From: Companilactobacillus keshanensis
GTDB lineage: Bacteria; Bacillota; Bacilli; Lactobacillales; Lactobacillaceae
NCBI RefSeq assembly: GCF_003946205.1
Contig: NZ_RHOS01000002.1
Location: 1 to 64,000 of the forward strand
Direction: 5' to 3'
DNA: 64,000 nucleotides
Shown: positions 34,867-44,598 of the stretch, in pieces
Layout of the letters: every line of letters starts with the position of its first letter
Position numbering within the stretch: position 1 is the first letter of the stretch
Position numbers and translations under genes: made by a program
The notes under the pieces: generated by a model
Database searches by the model: none
The model's input: only the letters and a program-made list of their open reading frames with translations
Told to the model about the DNA's origin: nothing

Positions 34867-36021
34867 ATGTCCTATCCTATCAAAGCAATTTCAAGTTTAA
34901 TCTTTAGGATTCAAATTTTCATCAACGGTTTTATTGCTTTAGGTTTTGGAATTCAGCAGCATAAAATCGGGCTCTTTATCCTTGTACTATTAAATCTTCT
35001 GGCTTTGCTCATTCCAGTTGATTCTAATAGGAAGAAACTGGTCAAAATAAATCGTTGCTTTCAAATAATATTTCAAGCAATCTTTATTCCAGTCAGTATT
35101 TCTTTCTTGATTCAGTCTACTATTTATAACTGGAATTCCGAATTGATCATTTTTCTCTTAATTTACGCGATCATCATGTACATTCCTTACACCGTCGTCT
35201 TAATTGCTGAAATAAAAACTAAAACTATGCAGGTGATTATTACACTTTTTCTTTTCGTGTTTAACGGACTGAGCTCTCTTGACGTAATGACTATGGATAC
35301 AAGCATCGTCAATAATCCAATAATCAAAGTTCTATCAAACTCGTCGTTTCTTGGTGCACTGATCTTTATGACAATTATCCTCATCGCTATGTATGCTTGG
35401 GATTATCAATTACCTAAAATTGTACTTGCTCGACAAAGTAATTTAAAAGTTTTGATTGCTCTTGGGATCTTCAGTATTTGGTTCACCATTTGGAATGGGT
35501 TTGGCTCTGGAACTAATTTGCTAAACCTCTTTATTTCATATGATTTTCATGCTCACTTTACGGCTACAAATATTTTAAGTGGTTTGGAGGCAGGTATTGC
35601 TGAAGAGTTGACCTTTCGTTTTGCTATACTAACGATTCTATTGTCTGTGTTTAAAAACAGTCGGTTCAAAGTTTACTATGGAGTTTTCTTAAGTAGTTTG
35701 TTATTTGGTCTGATTCATCTGCCTAATACCAGTGTTGGACAAAGTATCAACAATACGATCCTGCAGGTCTTATTCGCAATTGCCTTAGGAGCGTTCTTAT
35801 CTTCTATCTATCTGTATACTGATTGGTTCTTTGGTCCCGTCATCATTCATTCGTTGATTGATATTTTTGCTTTTGCTTCATCAGGAAGTCAAATTATGAC
35901 TGGCAAAGTAACCATCGATGATTATTTCTATTCTATTATAGAAGCATTGATATTTATAATAATTTCCCTATTTTTATTAAAATCCGTTAAAAATAGAAAT
36001 AAATTTAATTTCCATTTTTAG
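34867..36021 (+). CDS. CPBP-family intramembrane metalloprotease
   Basis: A 384-aa membrane protein with about ten hydrophobic segments. The CPBP (CAAX protease/bacteriocin-processing) motifs are all present in the C-terminal third: Glu246-Glu247 and Arg251 in AEELTFRF, His284 in FGLIHLPN, and His328 with Asp332 in HSLID. Family members process or degrade membrane peptides, and in lactobacilli several serve bacteriocin maturation or self-immunity. Nothing here identifies a substrate, and no bacteriocin gene is near. The ATG follows AAAGGAGG. It stands alone on the plus strand between rpsJ (divergent) and fusA (convergent), an insertion splitting the str and S10 operons. Confidence 0.88.
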   Translation: MSYPIKAISSLIFRIQIFINGFIALGFGIQQHKIGLFILVLLNLLALLIPVDSNRKKLVKINRCFQIIFQAIFIPVSISFLIQSTIYNWNSELIIFLLIYAIIMYIPYTVVLIAEIKTKTMQVIITLFLFVFNGLSSLDVMTMDTSIVNNPIIKVLSNSSFLGALIFMTIILIAMYAWDYQLPKIVLARQSNLKVLIALGIFSIWFTIWNGFGSGTNLLNLFISYDFHAHFTATNILSGLEAGIAEELTFRFAILTILLSVFKNSRFKVYYGVFLSSLLFGLIHLPNTSVGQSINNTILQVLFAIALGAFLSSIYLYTDWFFGPVIIHSLIDIFAFASSGSQIMTGKVTIDDYFYSIIEALIFIIISLFLLKSVKNRNKFNFHF

Positions 36022-36024
36022 ACA

Positions 36025-36058
36025 CAAAAAAACAACCTGAATTTTTCAGGTTGTTTTT
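36025..36058. terminator. Bidirectional terminator between the CPBP gene and fusA
   Basis: AACAACCTGA (36031-36040) and TCAGGTTGTT (36046-36055) form a 10-bp stem with a 5-nt loop, flanked by an A-run and a T-run. It serves the plus-strand protease gene and the minus-strand fusA transcript, which meet here. Confidence 0.93.
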
Positions 36059-36064
36059 TAATAA

Positions 36065-38161
36065 CTATTCTTCTGGGTTTCCGCCATTCTTCTTGATAAT
36101 ATCAGCTTGAATTGACTTAGGAACTTTTTCGTAATGGTCAAATACCATTGTGAAAGTACCACGGCCTTGTGTAGCTGAACGAAGTGTTGTAGCGTAACCG
36201 AACATTTCTGAAAGTGGAACGAACGAGTTAACGAGTTGAGCGTTACCACGAGCTTCCATACCTTCAACACGTCCACGACGAGCAGTAATTTGTCCCATAA
36301 CATCACCAAGATATTCTTCTGGAGCAACAACTTCAACCTTCATAATAGGTTCAAGAATTACCGCACCAGCTGACTTAGCAGCGTTACGTAAAGCGATTGA
36401 AGCAGCGATCTTGAAGGCAGCTTCTGATGAATCGACTTCGTGATATGAACCATCATATAACTTAGCCTTAACATCGATCAATGGATATCCGGCAAGAACA
36501 CCATTTTCCATTGATTCCTTCAAACCTTGTTCAACTGAAGGAATGTATTCACGAGGAACAACACCACCGACGATGGCATCTTCGAACTCGAAACCTTTTC
36601 CTTCTTCGTTTGGTGTAAATTCAACCCAAACATCACCATATTGACCTTTACCACCTGATTGACGAACGAACTTACCTTGAGCACTTGTTGGTTGTGTAAA
36701 TGTTTCACGATAAGCAACTTGTGGCTCACCAACTTTACATGCAACCTTGAACTCACGTTTCATACGGTCAACCATGATATCCAAGTGAAGTTCACCCATA
36801 CCAGAGATAAGAGTTTCACCTGTTTCAGGATTTGTTTCAGCTTGGAAAGTAGGATCTTCTTCAGATAGTTTTTGGATAGCAATATCCATCTTGTCTCTAT
36901 CTTCCTTTGAATCAGGTTCGATAGAAACTTGGATAACTGGATCTGGAATATCCAATGATTCAAGAATCAATGGATCATCAGGATCAGTTAGTGAATCACC
37001 AGTTGTAGTATTCTTCAAACCGATAACAGCAGCGATATCACCTGAGAATACTTCTGGGATTTCCTTACGGTGGTTAGAATGCATTTGTAGCAAACGACCA
37101 ACACGTTCACGCTTGTCTTTAGAAGCGTTCAATACATATGAGCCAGATTCCAATGTCCCTCTATATACACGGATGTATGTTAGACGACCAACGAATGGGT
37201 CAGTAGCAATCTTAAATGCTAATCCAGCAAATGGTTTGCTGTCATCAGCCATAAGTTCTACTTGGCTCTCATCTTTAGGATCTGTGGCATTGTATGGACG
37301 AACTTCAAGTGGTGAAGGTAAGTAATCAACAACAGCATCCATTAACATTTGAACACCCTTATTCTTGAAGGCAGAACCTGCAAGAACTGGGAAGAATTTC
37401 AAAGCAATAGTAGCTTTTCTGATTGCTGTACGTAGTTCATCATTACTGATTTCAGCACCATCAAGGTATTTCTCCATGATGTCATCATCAACGTCAGCAA
37501 CTGATTCAACTAATTCAGCACGTTTTTCTTTAGCTTTTTCTAGATATTCATCAGGAACATCAACTGTATCCCACTTTGTACCTAATTCATCTTCGTCATA
37601 TAAATCGGCTTTCATTTCGATCAAGTCGATAACACCTTCGAAGTTATCTTCAGCACCGATAGGCATTTGCACAGCATGTGCATTAGCATTTAATCTATCA
37701 TGAAGTGTTTGTACTGAGTAGTCAAAGTTAGCACCGATTTTATCCATCTTGTTAACAAAGACAATACGTGGAACACTGTAGTTTGTAGCTTGACGCCAAA
37801 CATTTTCAGTTTGAGGTTCAACACCTGATTGAGCATCAAGAACTGTAATAGAACCATCTAGAACACGTAGTGAACGTTCAACTTCCATTGTGAAGTCAAC
37901 GTGTCCTGGGGTATCAATAATATTGATACGGTTACCCTTCCATTCAGCAGTTGTAGCGGCTGATGTAATAGTAATACCACGTTCTTGTTCTTGAGCCATC
38001 CAGTCCATTTGTGAAGCACCATCATGTGTTTCACCAATTTTATGAATTTTACCGGTATAGTACAAAATACGTTCTGTTGTAGTTGTCTTACCAGCATCAA
38101 TATGAGCCATGATACCAATGTTACGGGTATCTTCTAATGGGAATTCACGTTTATTAGCCAT
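36065..38161 (-). CDS. fusA: Elongation factor G
   Basis: A 698-aa GTPase that drives translocation and, with RRF, ribosome recycling. G1 is [15 protein letters not shown], switch I has [11 protein letters not shown]3 [10 protein letters not shown]4 [10 protein letters not shown]. Domain IV contains [20 protein letters not shown] and the tip region. The length is normal, with no sign of a FusB-type resistance gene nearby. It is last in the str operon after rpsL and rpsG. tuf is not in the window. The ATG follows AAAGGAG. Confidence 0.98.
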   Translation of the reverse strand: MANKREFPLEDTRNIGIMAHIDAGKTTTTERILYYTGKIHKIGETHDGASQMDWMAQEQERGITITSAATTAEWKGNRINIIDTPGHVDFTMEVERSLRVLDGSITVLDAQSGVEPQTENVWRQATNYSVPRIVFVNKMDKIGANFDYSVQTLHDRLNANAHAVQMPIGAEDNFEGVIDLIEMKADLYDEDELGTKWDTVDVPDEYLEKAKEKRAELVESVADVDDDIMEKYLDGAEISNDELRTAIRKATIALKFFPVLAGSAFKNKGVQMLMDAVVDYLPSPLEVRPYNATDPKDESQVELMADDSKPFAGLAFKIATDPFVGRLTYIRVYRGTLESGSYVLNASKDKRERVGRLLQMHSNHRKEIPEVFSGDIAAVIGLKNTTTGDSLTDPDDPLILESLDIPDPVIQVSIEPDSKEDRDKMDIAIQKLSEEDPTFQAETNPETGETLISGMGELHLDIMVDRMKREFKVACKVGEPQVAYRETFTQPTSAQGKFVRQSGGKGQYGDVWVEFTPNEEGKGFEFEDAIVGGVVPREYIPSVEQGLKESMENGVLAGYPLIDVKAKLYDGSYHEVDSSEAAFKIAASIALRNAAKSAGAVILEPIMKVEVVAPEEYLGDVMGQITARRGRVEGMEARGNAQLVNSFVPLSEMFGYATTLRSATQGRGTFTMVFDHYEKVPKSIQADIIKKNGGNPEE

Positions 38162-38195
38162 TAAAACTTAGTTCTCCTTTCAAATATACTAGATT

Positions 38196-38663
38196 CTACC
38201 AACGATAATGAGCAAATGCACGGTTAGCATCGGCCATCTTATGTGTATCTTCACGTTTCTTAACAGCTGCACCTGTATTGTTAGCTGCATCCATAATTTC
38301 GTTTGCTAGACGTTCGTCCATTGTGTGTTCACCACGTAAACGAGCATAACTAACGATCCAACGTAGACCTAGTGTTGTACGACGATCTGGACGTACTTCG
38401 ATAGGGATTTGATAGTTAGAACCACCGATACGGCGAGCCTTAACTTCAAGAACTGGCATAACATTGTTCATTGCTTCTTCGAACACGTCCAATGGTTCGT
38501 TACCAGTTTTGTCTTTGATGATATCAAATGAGCGATATAAGATTGATGAGGCAGTTCCTCTCTTACCATCGTACATCAAGTGATTAATTAAACGAGTTAC
38601 TAATTTTGAGTTATACATTGGATCTGGCAAAACATCGCGTTTTGGAGCTCTACCTTTACGCAT
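38196..38663 (-). CDS. rpsG: 30S ribosomal protein S7 (uS7)
   Basis: A 155-aa head primary-binding protein near the E site. [20 protein letters not shown] and [20 protein letters not shown] are diagnostic, and the end [14 protein letters not shown] is normal. The ATG follows GGAGG. It lies 42 nt after rpsL and 34 nt before fusA. In E. coli S7 represses its operon, and the rpsL leader upstream could hold a comparable site. Confidence 0.97.
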   Translation of the reverse strand: MRKGRAPKRDVLPDPMYNSKLVTRLINHLMYDGKRGTASSILYRSFDIIKDKTGNEPLDVFEEAMNNVMPVLEVKARRIGGSNYQIPIEVRPDRRTTLGLRWIVSYARLRGEHTMDERLANEIMDAANNTGAAVKKREDTHKMADANRAFAHYRW

Positions 38664-38705
38664 ATTAAATTCCTCCGTTATTACGTTATTATTTCTTAAT
38701 TGTTA

Positions 38706-39119
38706 TTATTTCTTGGGCTTCTTTGCACCATATTTTGAACGACTTTGCATACGTCCATCAACACCGGCAGTATCTAAAGCACCACGAACAACGTGATAAC
38801 GAACACCAGGTAGATCTTTAACACGGCCACCACGGACAAGAACAACACTATGCTCTTGTAAGTTATGTCCAACACCTGGAATGTATGCTGTAACTTCAAT
38901 AAGATTTGAAAGTCTAACACGAGCATACTTACGTAAAGCTGAGTTAGGCTTTTTAGGTGTCATTGTTCCGACACGAGTTGCAACACCACGTTTTTGTGGG
39001 GCTGGGTTCTTTGTAGCAACTTTCTTCATACTGTTGTAACCGAAGTTTAAGGCAGGTGAATTTGACTTCGAACTGACTGACTTACGGCCTTTACGAACTA
39101 ATTGATTAATTGTAGGCAT
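38706..39119 (-). CDS. rpsL: 30S ribosomal protein S12 (uS12)
   Basis: A 137-aa decoding-centre protein. [20 protein letters not shown] is the start. The two streptomycin-related loops read [17 protein letters not shown] and [16 protein letters not shown], with both key lysines intact, so the sequence is of the sensitive type. It is the first gene of the str operon. The ATG follows AGGAGG. A promoter and a leader with alternative pairings lie upstream. Confidence 0.98.
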   Translation of the reverse strand: MPTINQLVRKGRKSVSSKSNSPALNFGYNSMKKVATKNPAPQKRGVATRVGTMTPKKPNSALRKYARVRLSNLIEVTAYIPGVGHNLQEHSVVLVRGGRVKDLPGVRYHVVRGALDTAGVDGRMQSRSKYGAKKPKK

Positions 39120-39144
39120 TAAAAGTTTCCTCCTAAAAATTTAA

Positions 39145-39204
39145 GTACACACATCCAGGTGGTTCACAATTTTGGAAAAATAATAAACCACGTTAGTGGT
39201 GTAC
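39145..39204 (-). promoter_or_regulatory. Foldable 5' leader of rpsL
   Basis: On the transcript GUACAC (39199-39204) pairs with GUGUAC (39145-39150). Within this loop, CCAC/GUGG (39196-39199 with 39188-39191) forms a tight hairpin, while AACCAC (39159-39164) could instead pair with GUGGUU (39186-39191). These two inner pairings are mutually exclusive. This is suggestive of a regulatory leader, though the helices are short. Confidence 0.4.
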
Positions 39205-39261
39205 ATTATGAGCTTATATTCATAAACAATTTACCTTGCTGCCAATAAAAGCACGTCTACT

Positions 39262-39290
39262 AGAATATCATCTAAAAATGACTATGTCAA
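39262..39290 (-). promoter_or_regulatory. Sigma-A promoter of the str operon
   Basis: Minus-strand TTGACA (39285-39290), 17 bp, TATTCT (39262-39267), about 140 bp upstream of rpsL. The consensus -35 and ideal spacing predict a strong promoter. It is divergent from the prepilin peptidase gene, whose start is 48 bp away. Confidence 0.8.
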
Positions 39291-39337
39291 TGCAACTTGG
39301 GGATGATTTACGTAATTTCTTTTTGAGGTGATAAAAG

Positions 39338-39997
39338 ATGAATTATATTTTCAACTTTCTAATTTTTACGTTCGGAACTAGTATAGTGTCCTTTTTAACA
39401 GTAATTGCTCATGAATATCCTCATATTGACCCAATTAGACGTTCACAATGTGATAGTTGTCAAAGGACTTTGCACTGGTTTGAAATAATTCCGATCTGGA
39501 GTTATCTAATAGCTAAAGGTAATTGTAAAACTTGTAATAAGCCAATTGATAAATTCTATCCGCTAACTGAAATGGTTGGTGGACTCTTTTTGCTGGTGGC
39601 TTCGTTAACACACCAAAATCTCACTTTCGTAACATCACTCTTTACTGTCCTTACCCTTTTGGCATTCAGTGATCACTTCTTTGGTTACGTTTATTTGTCC
39701 AGCTACCTGCTGTTTGTTCCCATAATAATTCTTAACATTCAGCACTTATATTTTATCCCAGCTTTGATAGTTTATACACTACTAATGTTACTTAATTACT
39801 TATATGAAGGTATTGGCTCAGGAGATATTGAAATATTAACAATCCTAGCAATACTAGTTGGTTTTGATTCGATTTTAAAAATAATCCTGCTAGCCTGCTT
39901 CCTATGTCTGGTCAATTTCTATCTCACTTATAATAGTAAATTTAGATTCATCCCTTACATAACTATATCTACAGCCATAATTCTAATTCTTAGGTAG
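39338..39997 (+). CDS. Prepilin peptidase, A24 family (ComC/PilD-like)
   Basis: A 219-aa membrane aspartyl protease expected to cleave and possibly N-methylate type IV pilin-like precursors such as the competence ComG pseudopilins. The N-terminal domain has the two zinc-type pairs CDSCQRTLHW and CKTCNK near residues 43-72. The active-site aspartates are in LLAFSDHFFG near residue 110 and in the G-x-GD motif GIGSGDIEIL near 164-173. About six hydrophobic segments are present. It begins with GAGGTG before ATG 39338. Its 3' end overlaps the convergent hydrolase gene by 15 bp. Transformation genes are the likely partners, elsewhere in the genome. Confidence 0.88.
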   Translation: MNYIFNFLIFTFGTSIVSFLTVIAHEYPHIDPIRRSQCDSCQRTLHWFEIIPIWSYLIAKGNCKTCNKPIDKFYPLTEMVGGLFLLVASLTHQNLTFVTSLFTVLTLLAFSDHFFGYVYLSSYLLFVPIIILNIQHLYFIPALIVYTLLMLLNYLYEGIGSGDIEILTILAILVGFDSILKIILLACFLCLVNFYLTYNSKFRFIPYITISTAIILILR

Positions 39998-40801
39998 AAT
40001 GTTTCTGACCTTCAACCAGTTGATACATAACTCCCACCAATTTGCATTAGCAAAATTTACATTATCTTCATTGCCTGGCTCTTGAGTAACATAAGTTGCC
40101 AACGATGATCCGTGACCGCCTGAAGCAAATAAATGTAATTCATATGGTATCTTCAAGAGTTCCATTTTTTGAGAATAAACGAATGAGTTCATAACGGGAA
40201 CCGTTTGATCTGTGACGGTTTGCCAAATAAATGTTGGCTTAGAATCCTGTGTTAAATGTTCTTGCGCCTGCCAATAAAAGATATCTGGACTGATTTTCAT
40301 AGCCCAATCCTCTTCAGGCCATCCTAATGTCAGATCAATAACCGGATACCCAATGATATTAGCCGTTGGTTGGACCATTATTTCTTCGTCAAAAATTTTG
40401 GCTCGAGTCTTTTCGTTGGTCATTAACGTATTAAAGTTAGCGACAATGTGACTTCCCGCGGAGAACCCAACTAACAAAACTTTATCCAAATCGATATTAT
40501 GCATATCGGCCTGATCCTTGACCCAGTTCAATAAAGTGGCAAGCTCTTGTAAAACCAACGGATAAACTGGTCGCTCGTCAGATATCAATGGATAATCAAA
40601 AACGATTGCATGTATTCCCTCTGAAGCAAACTTCAAAGCTATCGGTTGTGCTTCACGTCCAGCAATAAATTTATATGCTCCACCAGGACAGATTATTGCT
40701 AAAGGTTTTTTAGGTTCATTTTCATAGTCCCCCAGCGGATCTAACCAATAAGTTTCAATTTCAAATTTACTATTCTTAAATTCAAGCTGTTGCTTAGCCA
40801 T
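39983..40801 (-). CDS. Alpha/beta-hydrolase (esterase/lipase-like)
   Basis: A 272-aa soluble hydrolase. The nucleophile elbow is VGFSAGSH with Ser114, an oxyanion-type glycine pair is in IICPGGAYKF near residue 40, and a C-terminal GGHGSS supplies the catalytic His. The arrangement resembles acetyl-esterase (BD-FAE/xylan esterase) proteins found widely in lactobacilli. Natural substrate unknown. ATG 40801 has AAGGAG upstream. A start 12 codons earlier is less likely. Its last 15 bp overlap the prepilin peptidase gene. It lies upstream of the rpoC terminator, so it is transcribed separately. Confidence 0.87.
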   Translation of the reverse strand: MAKQQLEFKNSKFEIETYWLDPLGDYENEPKKPLAIICPGGAYKFIAGREAQPIALKFASEGIHAIVFDYPLISDERPVYPLVLQELATLLNWVKDQADMHNIDLDKVLLVGFSAGSHIVANFNTLMTNEKTRAKIFDEEIMVQPTANIIGYPVIDLTLGWPEEDWAMKISPDIFYWQAQEHLTQDSKPTFIWQTVTDQTVPVMNSFVYSQKMELLKIPYELHLFASGGHGSSLATYVTQEPGNEDNVNFANANWWELCINWLKVRNILPKN

Positions 40802-40846
40802 ATTTTTCTCCTTTTGTTCACTAAAAAAATAGCACATTTAGGGTAT

Positions 40847-40877
40847 AAAAAAAAGACAACCGTTTGGTTGTCTTTTT
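40847..40877 (-). terminator. Terminator of rpoBC
   Basis: AAAAGACAACC (40851-40861) and GGTTGTCTTTT (40866-40876) form an 11-bp stem with loop GTTT. On the minus strand it is followed by a T-rich stretch and begins 3 bp after the rpoC stop. It ends the polymerase operon before the hydrolase gene. Confidence 0.93.
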
Positions 40878-40879
40878 AA

Positions 40880-43800
40880 CTATTTACCGGGATGTGTTGC
40901 ATCTTCGGCTTTCATTTGAGCTTCAATATCAGAAATCGTATATGCTCCATTGATTGAATTATCAGCCATAGGACCAGTCTTCTTTGGTTCCATGTGGTTG
41001 TACTTAGCCATACCAGTACCAGCAGGAATAAGTTTACCAATGATAACATTCTCTTTAAGTCCAAGAAGTGGATCATTCTTACCTCTGATAGATGCATCAG
41101 TAAGAACTCTCGTTGTTTCCTGGAAGGAAGCAGCTGACAAGAAACTGTTTGTTTCAAGTGAAGCTTTAGTAATACCAAGCAATACTGGACGACCAGTTGC
41201 AGGAATACCACCGTTAAACAATGTTTCACGGTTGTGATCTGTAAATTGGGAAATATCCATTAATTGACCAGGTAAGACATCTGTATCACCAGGGTCAAGA
41301 ATTCTGATTTTACGTAGCATTTGTCTGATCATAACCTCGAAATGCTTATCAGAAATATCAACACCTTGCATACGGTAAACCTTTTGAACTTCAGCAAGTA
41401 AGTAATTTTCTGTTGTTTGAACATTTGTAACTTTGACCAATTCCTTAGGATCAATTGAACCTTGTGTCAACTTACCACCACGGTCAACATGGTCACCTTC
41501 GGCGACCGCAACACTTGATGTATAAGGAACACTATAAGATCTAGTATCAATTAAACCTTCGACAGTGATTTCTTTAGTACGTTCAGCAGGATTCTCATCG
41601 ATAGCAGTAATAGTACCGTCAACCTCAGAAATAACTGCAAGACCTTTAGGGTTTCTAGCTTCAACGATTTCTTGAACACGAGGAAGTCCTTGTGTAATAT
41701 CGTCACCACCAGCAACACCACCGGTATGGAAGTTACGCATAGTAAGCTGTGTACCTGGTTCACCGATTGATTGAGCAGCAACAGTACCAACTGCCTCACC
41801 AATTTCAACTTCTTCACCAGTAGCAAGGTTTCTACCGTAACACTTCTTACATACACCATGTTTTGTATCACATGTAAATGCTGAACGAATTGTTACTTCT
41901 TTAACACCTGCATCAACGATCTTTTGAGCTAAGGTTTCATCCATAAGTACTCCACGAGCAGCTAGAACTTCACCAGTTTCAGGATCCTTGACGGTCTTTT
42001 GTGTATAACGTCCAACTAGACGGTCATACAATGGTTCGATCATATCTGTACCTTCCATAATTGAACTTACTAGAAGTCCACGGTCAGTACCACAATCTTC
42101 TTCACGTACGATAACATCTTGAGCAACATCAACTAGACGACGTGTTAAATAACCTGAGTTGGCGGTCTTCAAGGCTGTATCGGTCATACCTTTACGGGCA
42201 CCGTGAGTTGACATGAACATTTCCAAAACAGATAGGCCTTCACGGAAGTTTGAAATAACAGGGATTTCCATCATACCACCATTAGGGGCGGCCATAAGTC
42301 CACGCATACCAGCAAGCTGTGTAAAGTTTGAGATATTACCACGGGCACCTGAATCAGACATCATTGAGATAGGGTTTGTTGGATCAAAGGAATCGATCAA
42401 TAATTGTTGAATTTCATCCTTAGTATCGTTCCAAACACTGATAACACGGTCATGTCGTTCTTCATCAGTGATAAGTCCACGACGGAATTGCTTAGAAATT
42501 GAAGCAACTTGTTTGTGGGCCTTTTCGACGATTTCAGGCTTTTCAGTTAAGTTAGGAACATCGGTAACACCAACTGTTAGTCCAGAAAGTGTACAGATTG
42601 TATAACCTAATTCCTTCATATCATCAAGTAATGAAGATGTTCTTTGAACACGGTATGTCTTAAAGATTTGGGCAATGATATCACTCAAGTAACCACTCTT
42701 CAATGGATCAACAAGTTCCATTTCATCAAGTTTATCTTGAATGTTCTCACCTTTCTCCAAGAAATACTTATCAGGAACACCATTTGTCAAATTATCATCA
42801 GTAGGTTCATTCAAGTATGGGAAATCTTCCGGAAGAATTTCGTTAAAGATTACTTTACCAACACTTGTAACTATGATTTTATTTCTTTGATCATCACTAA
42901 ATGGTTTATTTGGCATTGAGTCAACAGCTAAACCAATTCTTGTATGGTAATGTACATCACCATTTAGAAGTGCAGTTTGTACTTCATTGGCATCAGTAAA
43001 GATCTTACCTTCGCCAGTCATATGTCTTGTTTCAATTGTTAAGTAGTAGTTACCCAAAACAACATCCTGTGATGGTGTAACGATAGGTTTACCATCTTTA
43101 GGAGCAAGAATATGGTGAGCAGCAAGCATTAACATACGTGCTTCAGCTTGAGCTTCATCTGATAGAGGAACGTGGACAGCCATCTGATCCCCATCAAAAT
43201 CGGCATTATAAGCTTCACATGCTAGTGGGTGAAGACGGATCGACTTACCATCAACTAAAACAGGTTCAAAGGCTTGGATACCAAGTCTATGAAGTGTAGG
43301 AGCACGGTTAAGTAGAACTGGACGTTCTTTGATTACATCTTCAAGTACATCCCAGATATCGTCATCTTGACGATCAATCTTTCTTCTAGCATTTTTAACG
43401 TTTGAAGCAATCTCACGTTTAACTAATTCATGCATTACGAATGGTTTGAACAATTCCAAAGCCATTTCACGAGGCAATCCACATTGATAGAACTTCAATG
43501 TAGGACCAACATCGATAACTGAACGTCCTGAATAATCAACACGTTTACCAAGTAAGTTTTGACGGAAACGTCCTTGCTTACCTTTAAGCATATGTGAAAG
43601 TGACTTCAATGGACGGTTACCAGGTCCTGTAACAGGACGGCCACGACGACCATTATCGATCAACGCATCAACAGCTTCTTGAAGCATTCTCTTTTCATTT
43701 TGAACAATAATATTTGGAGCATGAAGATCCAACAATCTCTTCAAACGATTATTACGGTTGATAACACGACGGTACAAATCATTCAAATCAGATGTGGCAA

Positions 43801-44545
43801 AACGGCCACCTTCTAGTTGAACCATTGGTCTTAAATCAGGTGGGATAACAGGAATTGCTTCCATTACCATCCACTCCGGTTTGTTACCAGACTTAGCAAA
43901 AGCACTAAGAATGTCCAAACGTCTAATTGCGCGTGTACGCTTTTGACCTTGAGCAGTTTTAAGAGTTTCACGTAATTCTTTAATCTCTGTCTTCGAATCA
44001 ACTTGGCTAAGTAAATCTCTGATACCTTCAGCACCCATCTTAGCAACGAACTTGTTACCAAATTCTTCACGTTTCTTACGATATTCAGATTCTGTTAGTA
44101 AAGTTCTCTTCTCTAGGTCTGTATCACCTGGGTCGATAACTACGTATGAAGCAAAGTAAATTACTTCTTCAAGATTTCTAGGACTCATGTCCAAGACAAG
44201 ACCCATACGTGATGGGATTCCCTTGAAGTACCATATATGTGTAACTGGTGCAGCTAATTCGATGTGAGCCATACGTTCACGACGAACCTTTGAACGAGTA
44301 ACTTCAACACCACAACGGTCACAAACAATACCCTTATAACGGATACGTTTGTATTTACCACAGGCACATTCCCAGTCTTTAGTTGGTCCAAAAATTCTTT
44401 CATCGAATAGACCATCTTTTTCTGGTTTCAAAGTACGGTAGTTGATTGTTTCAGGCTTCTTAACTTCTCCATAAGACCAGCTACGAATCTTGTCAGGAGA
44501 TGCTAAACCTATTTGCATACTTTCAAATTTATTAACGTCTATCAA
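40880..44545 (-). CDS. rpoC: RNA polymerase subunit beta'
   Basis: A 1221-aa subunit carrying the catalytic magnesium site. The N-terminal zinc ribbon is [20 protein letters not shown] near residues 60-79. The active site is [12 protein letters not shown] near residue 453, and the bridge helix and trigger-loop region includes the segment ending in [20 protein letters not shown]. The second zinc site is [13 protein letters not shown] near 890. The length fits a Firmicutes beta' without large insertions. The start is TTG (44543-44545), 7 nt after GGGAGG, as in other Firmicutes rpoC genes. It follows rpoB. Confidence 0.98.
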   Translation of the reverse strand: MIDVNKFESMQIGLASPDKIRSWSYGEVKKPETINYRTLKPEKDGLFDERIFGPTKDWECACGKYKRIRYKGIVCDRCGVEVTRSKVRRERMAHIELAAPVTHIWYFKGIPSRMGLVLDMSPRNLEEVIYFASYVVIDPGDTDLEKRTLLTESEYRKKREEFGNKFVAKMGAEGIRDLLSQVDSKTEIKELRETLKTAQGQKRTRAIRRLDILSAFAKSGNKPEWMVMEAIPVIPPDLRPMVQLEGGRFATSDLNDLYRRVINRNNRLKRLLDLHAPNIIVQNEKRMLQEAVDALIDNGRRGRPVTGPGNRPLKSLSHMLKGKQGRFRQNLLGKRVDYSGRSVIDVGPTLKFYQCGLPREMALELFKPFVMHELVKREIASNVKNARRKIDRQDDDIWDVLEDVIKERPVLLNRAPTLHRLGIQAFEPVLVDGKSIRLHPLACEAYNADFDGDQMAVHVPLSDEAQAEARMLMLAAHHILAPKDGKPIVTPSQDVVLGNYYLTIETRHMTGEGKIFTDANEVQTALLNGDVHYHTRIGLAVDSMPNKPFSDDQRNKIIVTSVGKVIFNEILPEDFPYLNEPTDDNLTNGVPDKYFLEKGENIQDKLDEMELVDPLKSGYLSDIIAQIFKTYRVQRTSSLLDDMKELGYTICTLSGLTVGVTDVPNLTEKPEIVEKAHKQVASISKQFRRGLITDEERHDRVISVWNDTKDEIQQLLIDSFDPTNPISMMSDSGARGNISNFTQLAGMRGLMAAPNGGMMEIPVISNFREGLSVLEMFMSTHGARKGMTDTALKTANSGYLTRRLVDVAQDVIVREEDCGTDRGLLVSSIMEGTDMIEPLYDRLVGRYTQKTVKDPETGEVLAARGVLMDETLAQKIVDAGVKEVTIRSAFTCDTKHGVCKKCYGRNLATGEEVEIGEAVGTVAAQSIGEPGTQLTMRNFHTGGVAGGDDITQGLPRVQEIVEARNPKGLAVISEVDGTITAIDENPAERTKEITVEGLIDTRSYSVPYTSSVAVAEGDHVDRGGKLTQGSIDPKELVKVTNVQTTENYLLAEVQKVYRMQGVDISDKHFEVMIRQMLRKIRILDPGDTDVLPGQLMDISQFTDHNRETLFNGGIPATGRPVLLGITKASLETNSFLSAASFQETTRVLTDASIRGKNDPLLGLKENVIIGKLIPAGTGMAKYNHMEPKKTGPMADNSINGAYTISDIEAQMKAEDATHPGK

Positions 44546-44598
44546 AAGGTATCCTCCCTAATCACTATTTTGACTAGTTTTCTGATTTTGTACGTGAG

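Noticed and set aside
34867-36021. Bacteriocin or abortive-infection system around the CPBP protease
   Set aside because: No precursor peptide, immunity gene, histidine kinase or toxin partner lies next to it. The neighbours are rpsJ and fusA.
36891-37703. Long plus-strand open frames (144 and 112 codons) opposite fusA
   Set aside because: They mirror the biased codon pattern of fusA on the other strand. There is no RBS or domain, and the gene beneath is certain.
36065-39119. Antibiotic-resistance alleles in fusA, rpsL and rpoB
   Set aside because: Rifampicin-region and streptomycin-loop residues read as sensitive-type, with both S12 lysines present. No resistance claim can be made for fusA by eye.
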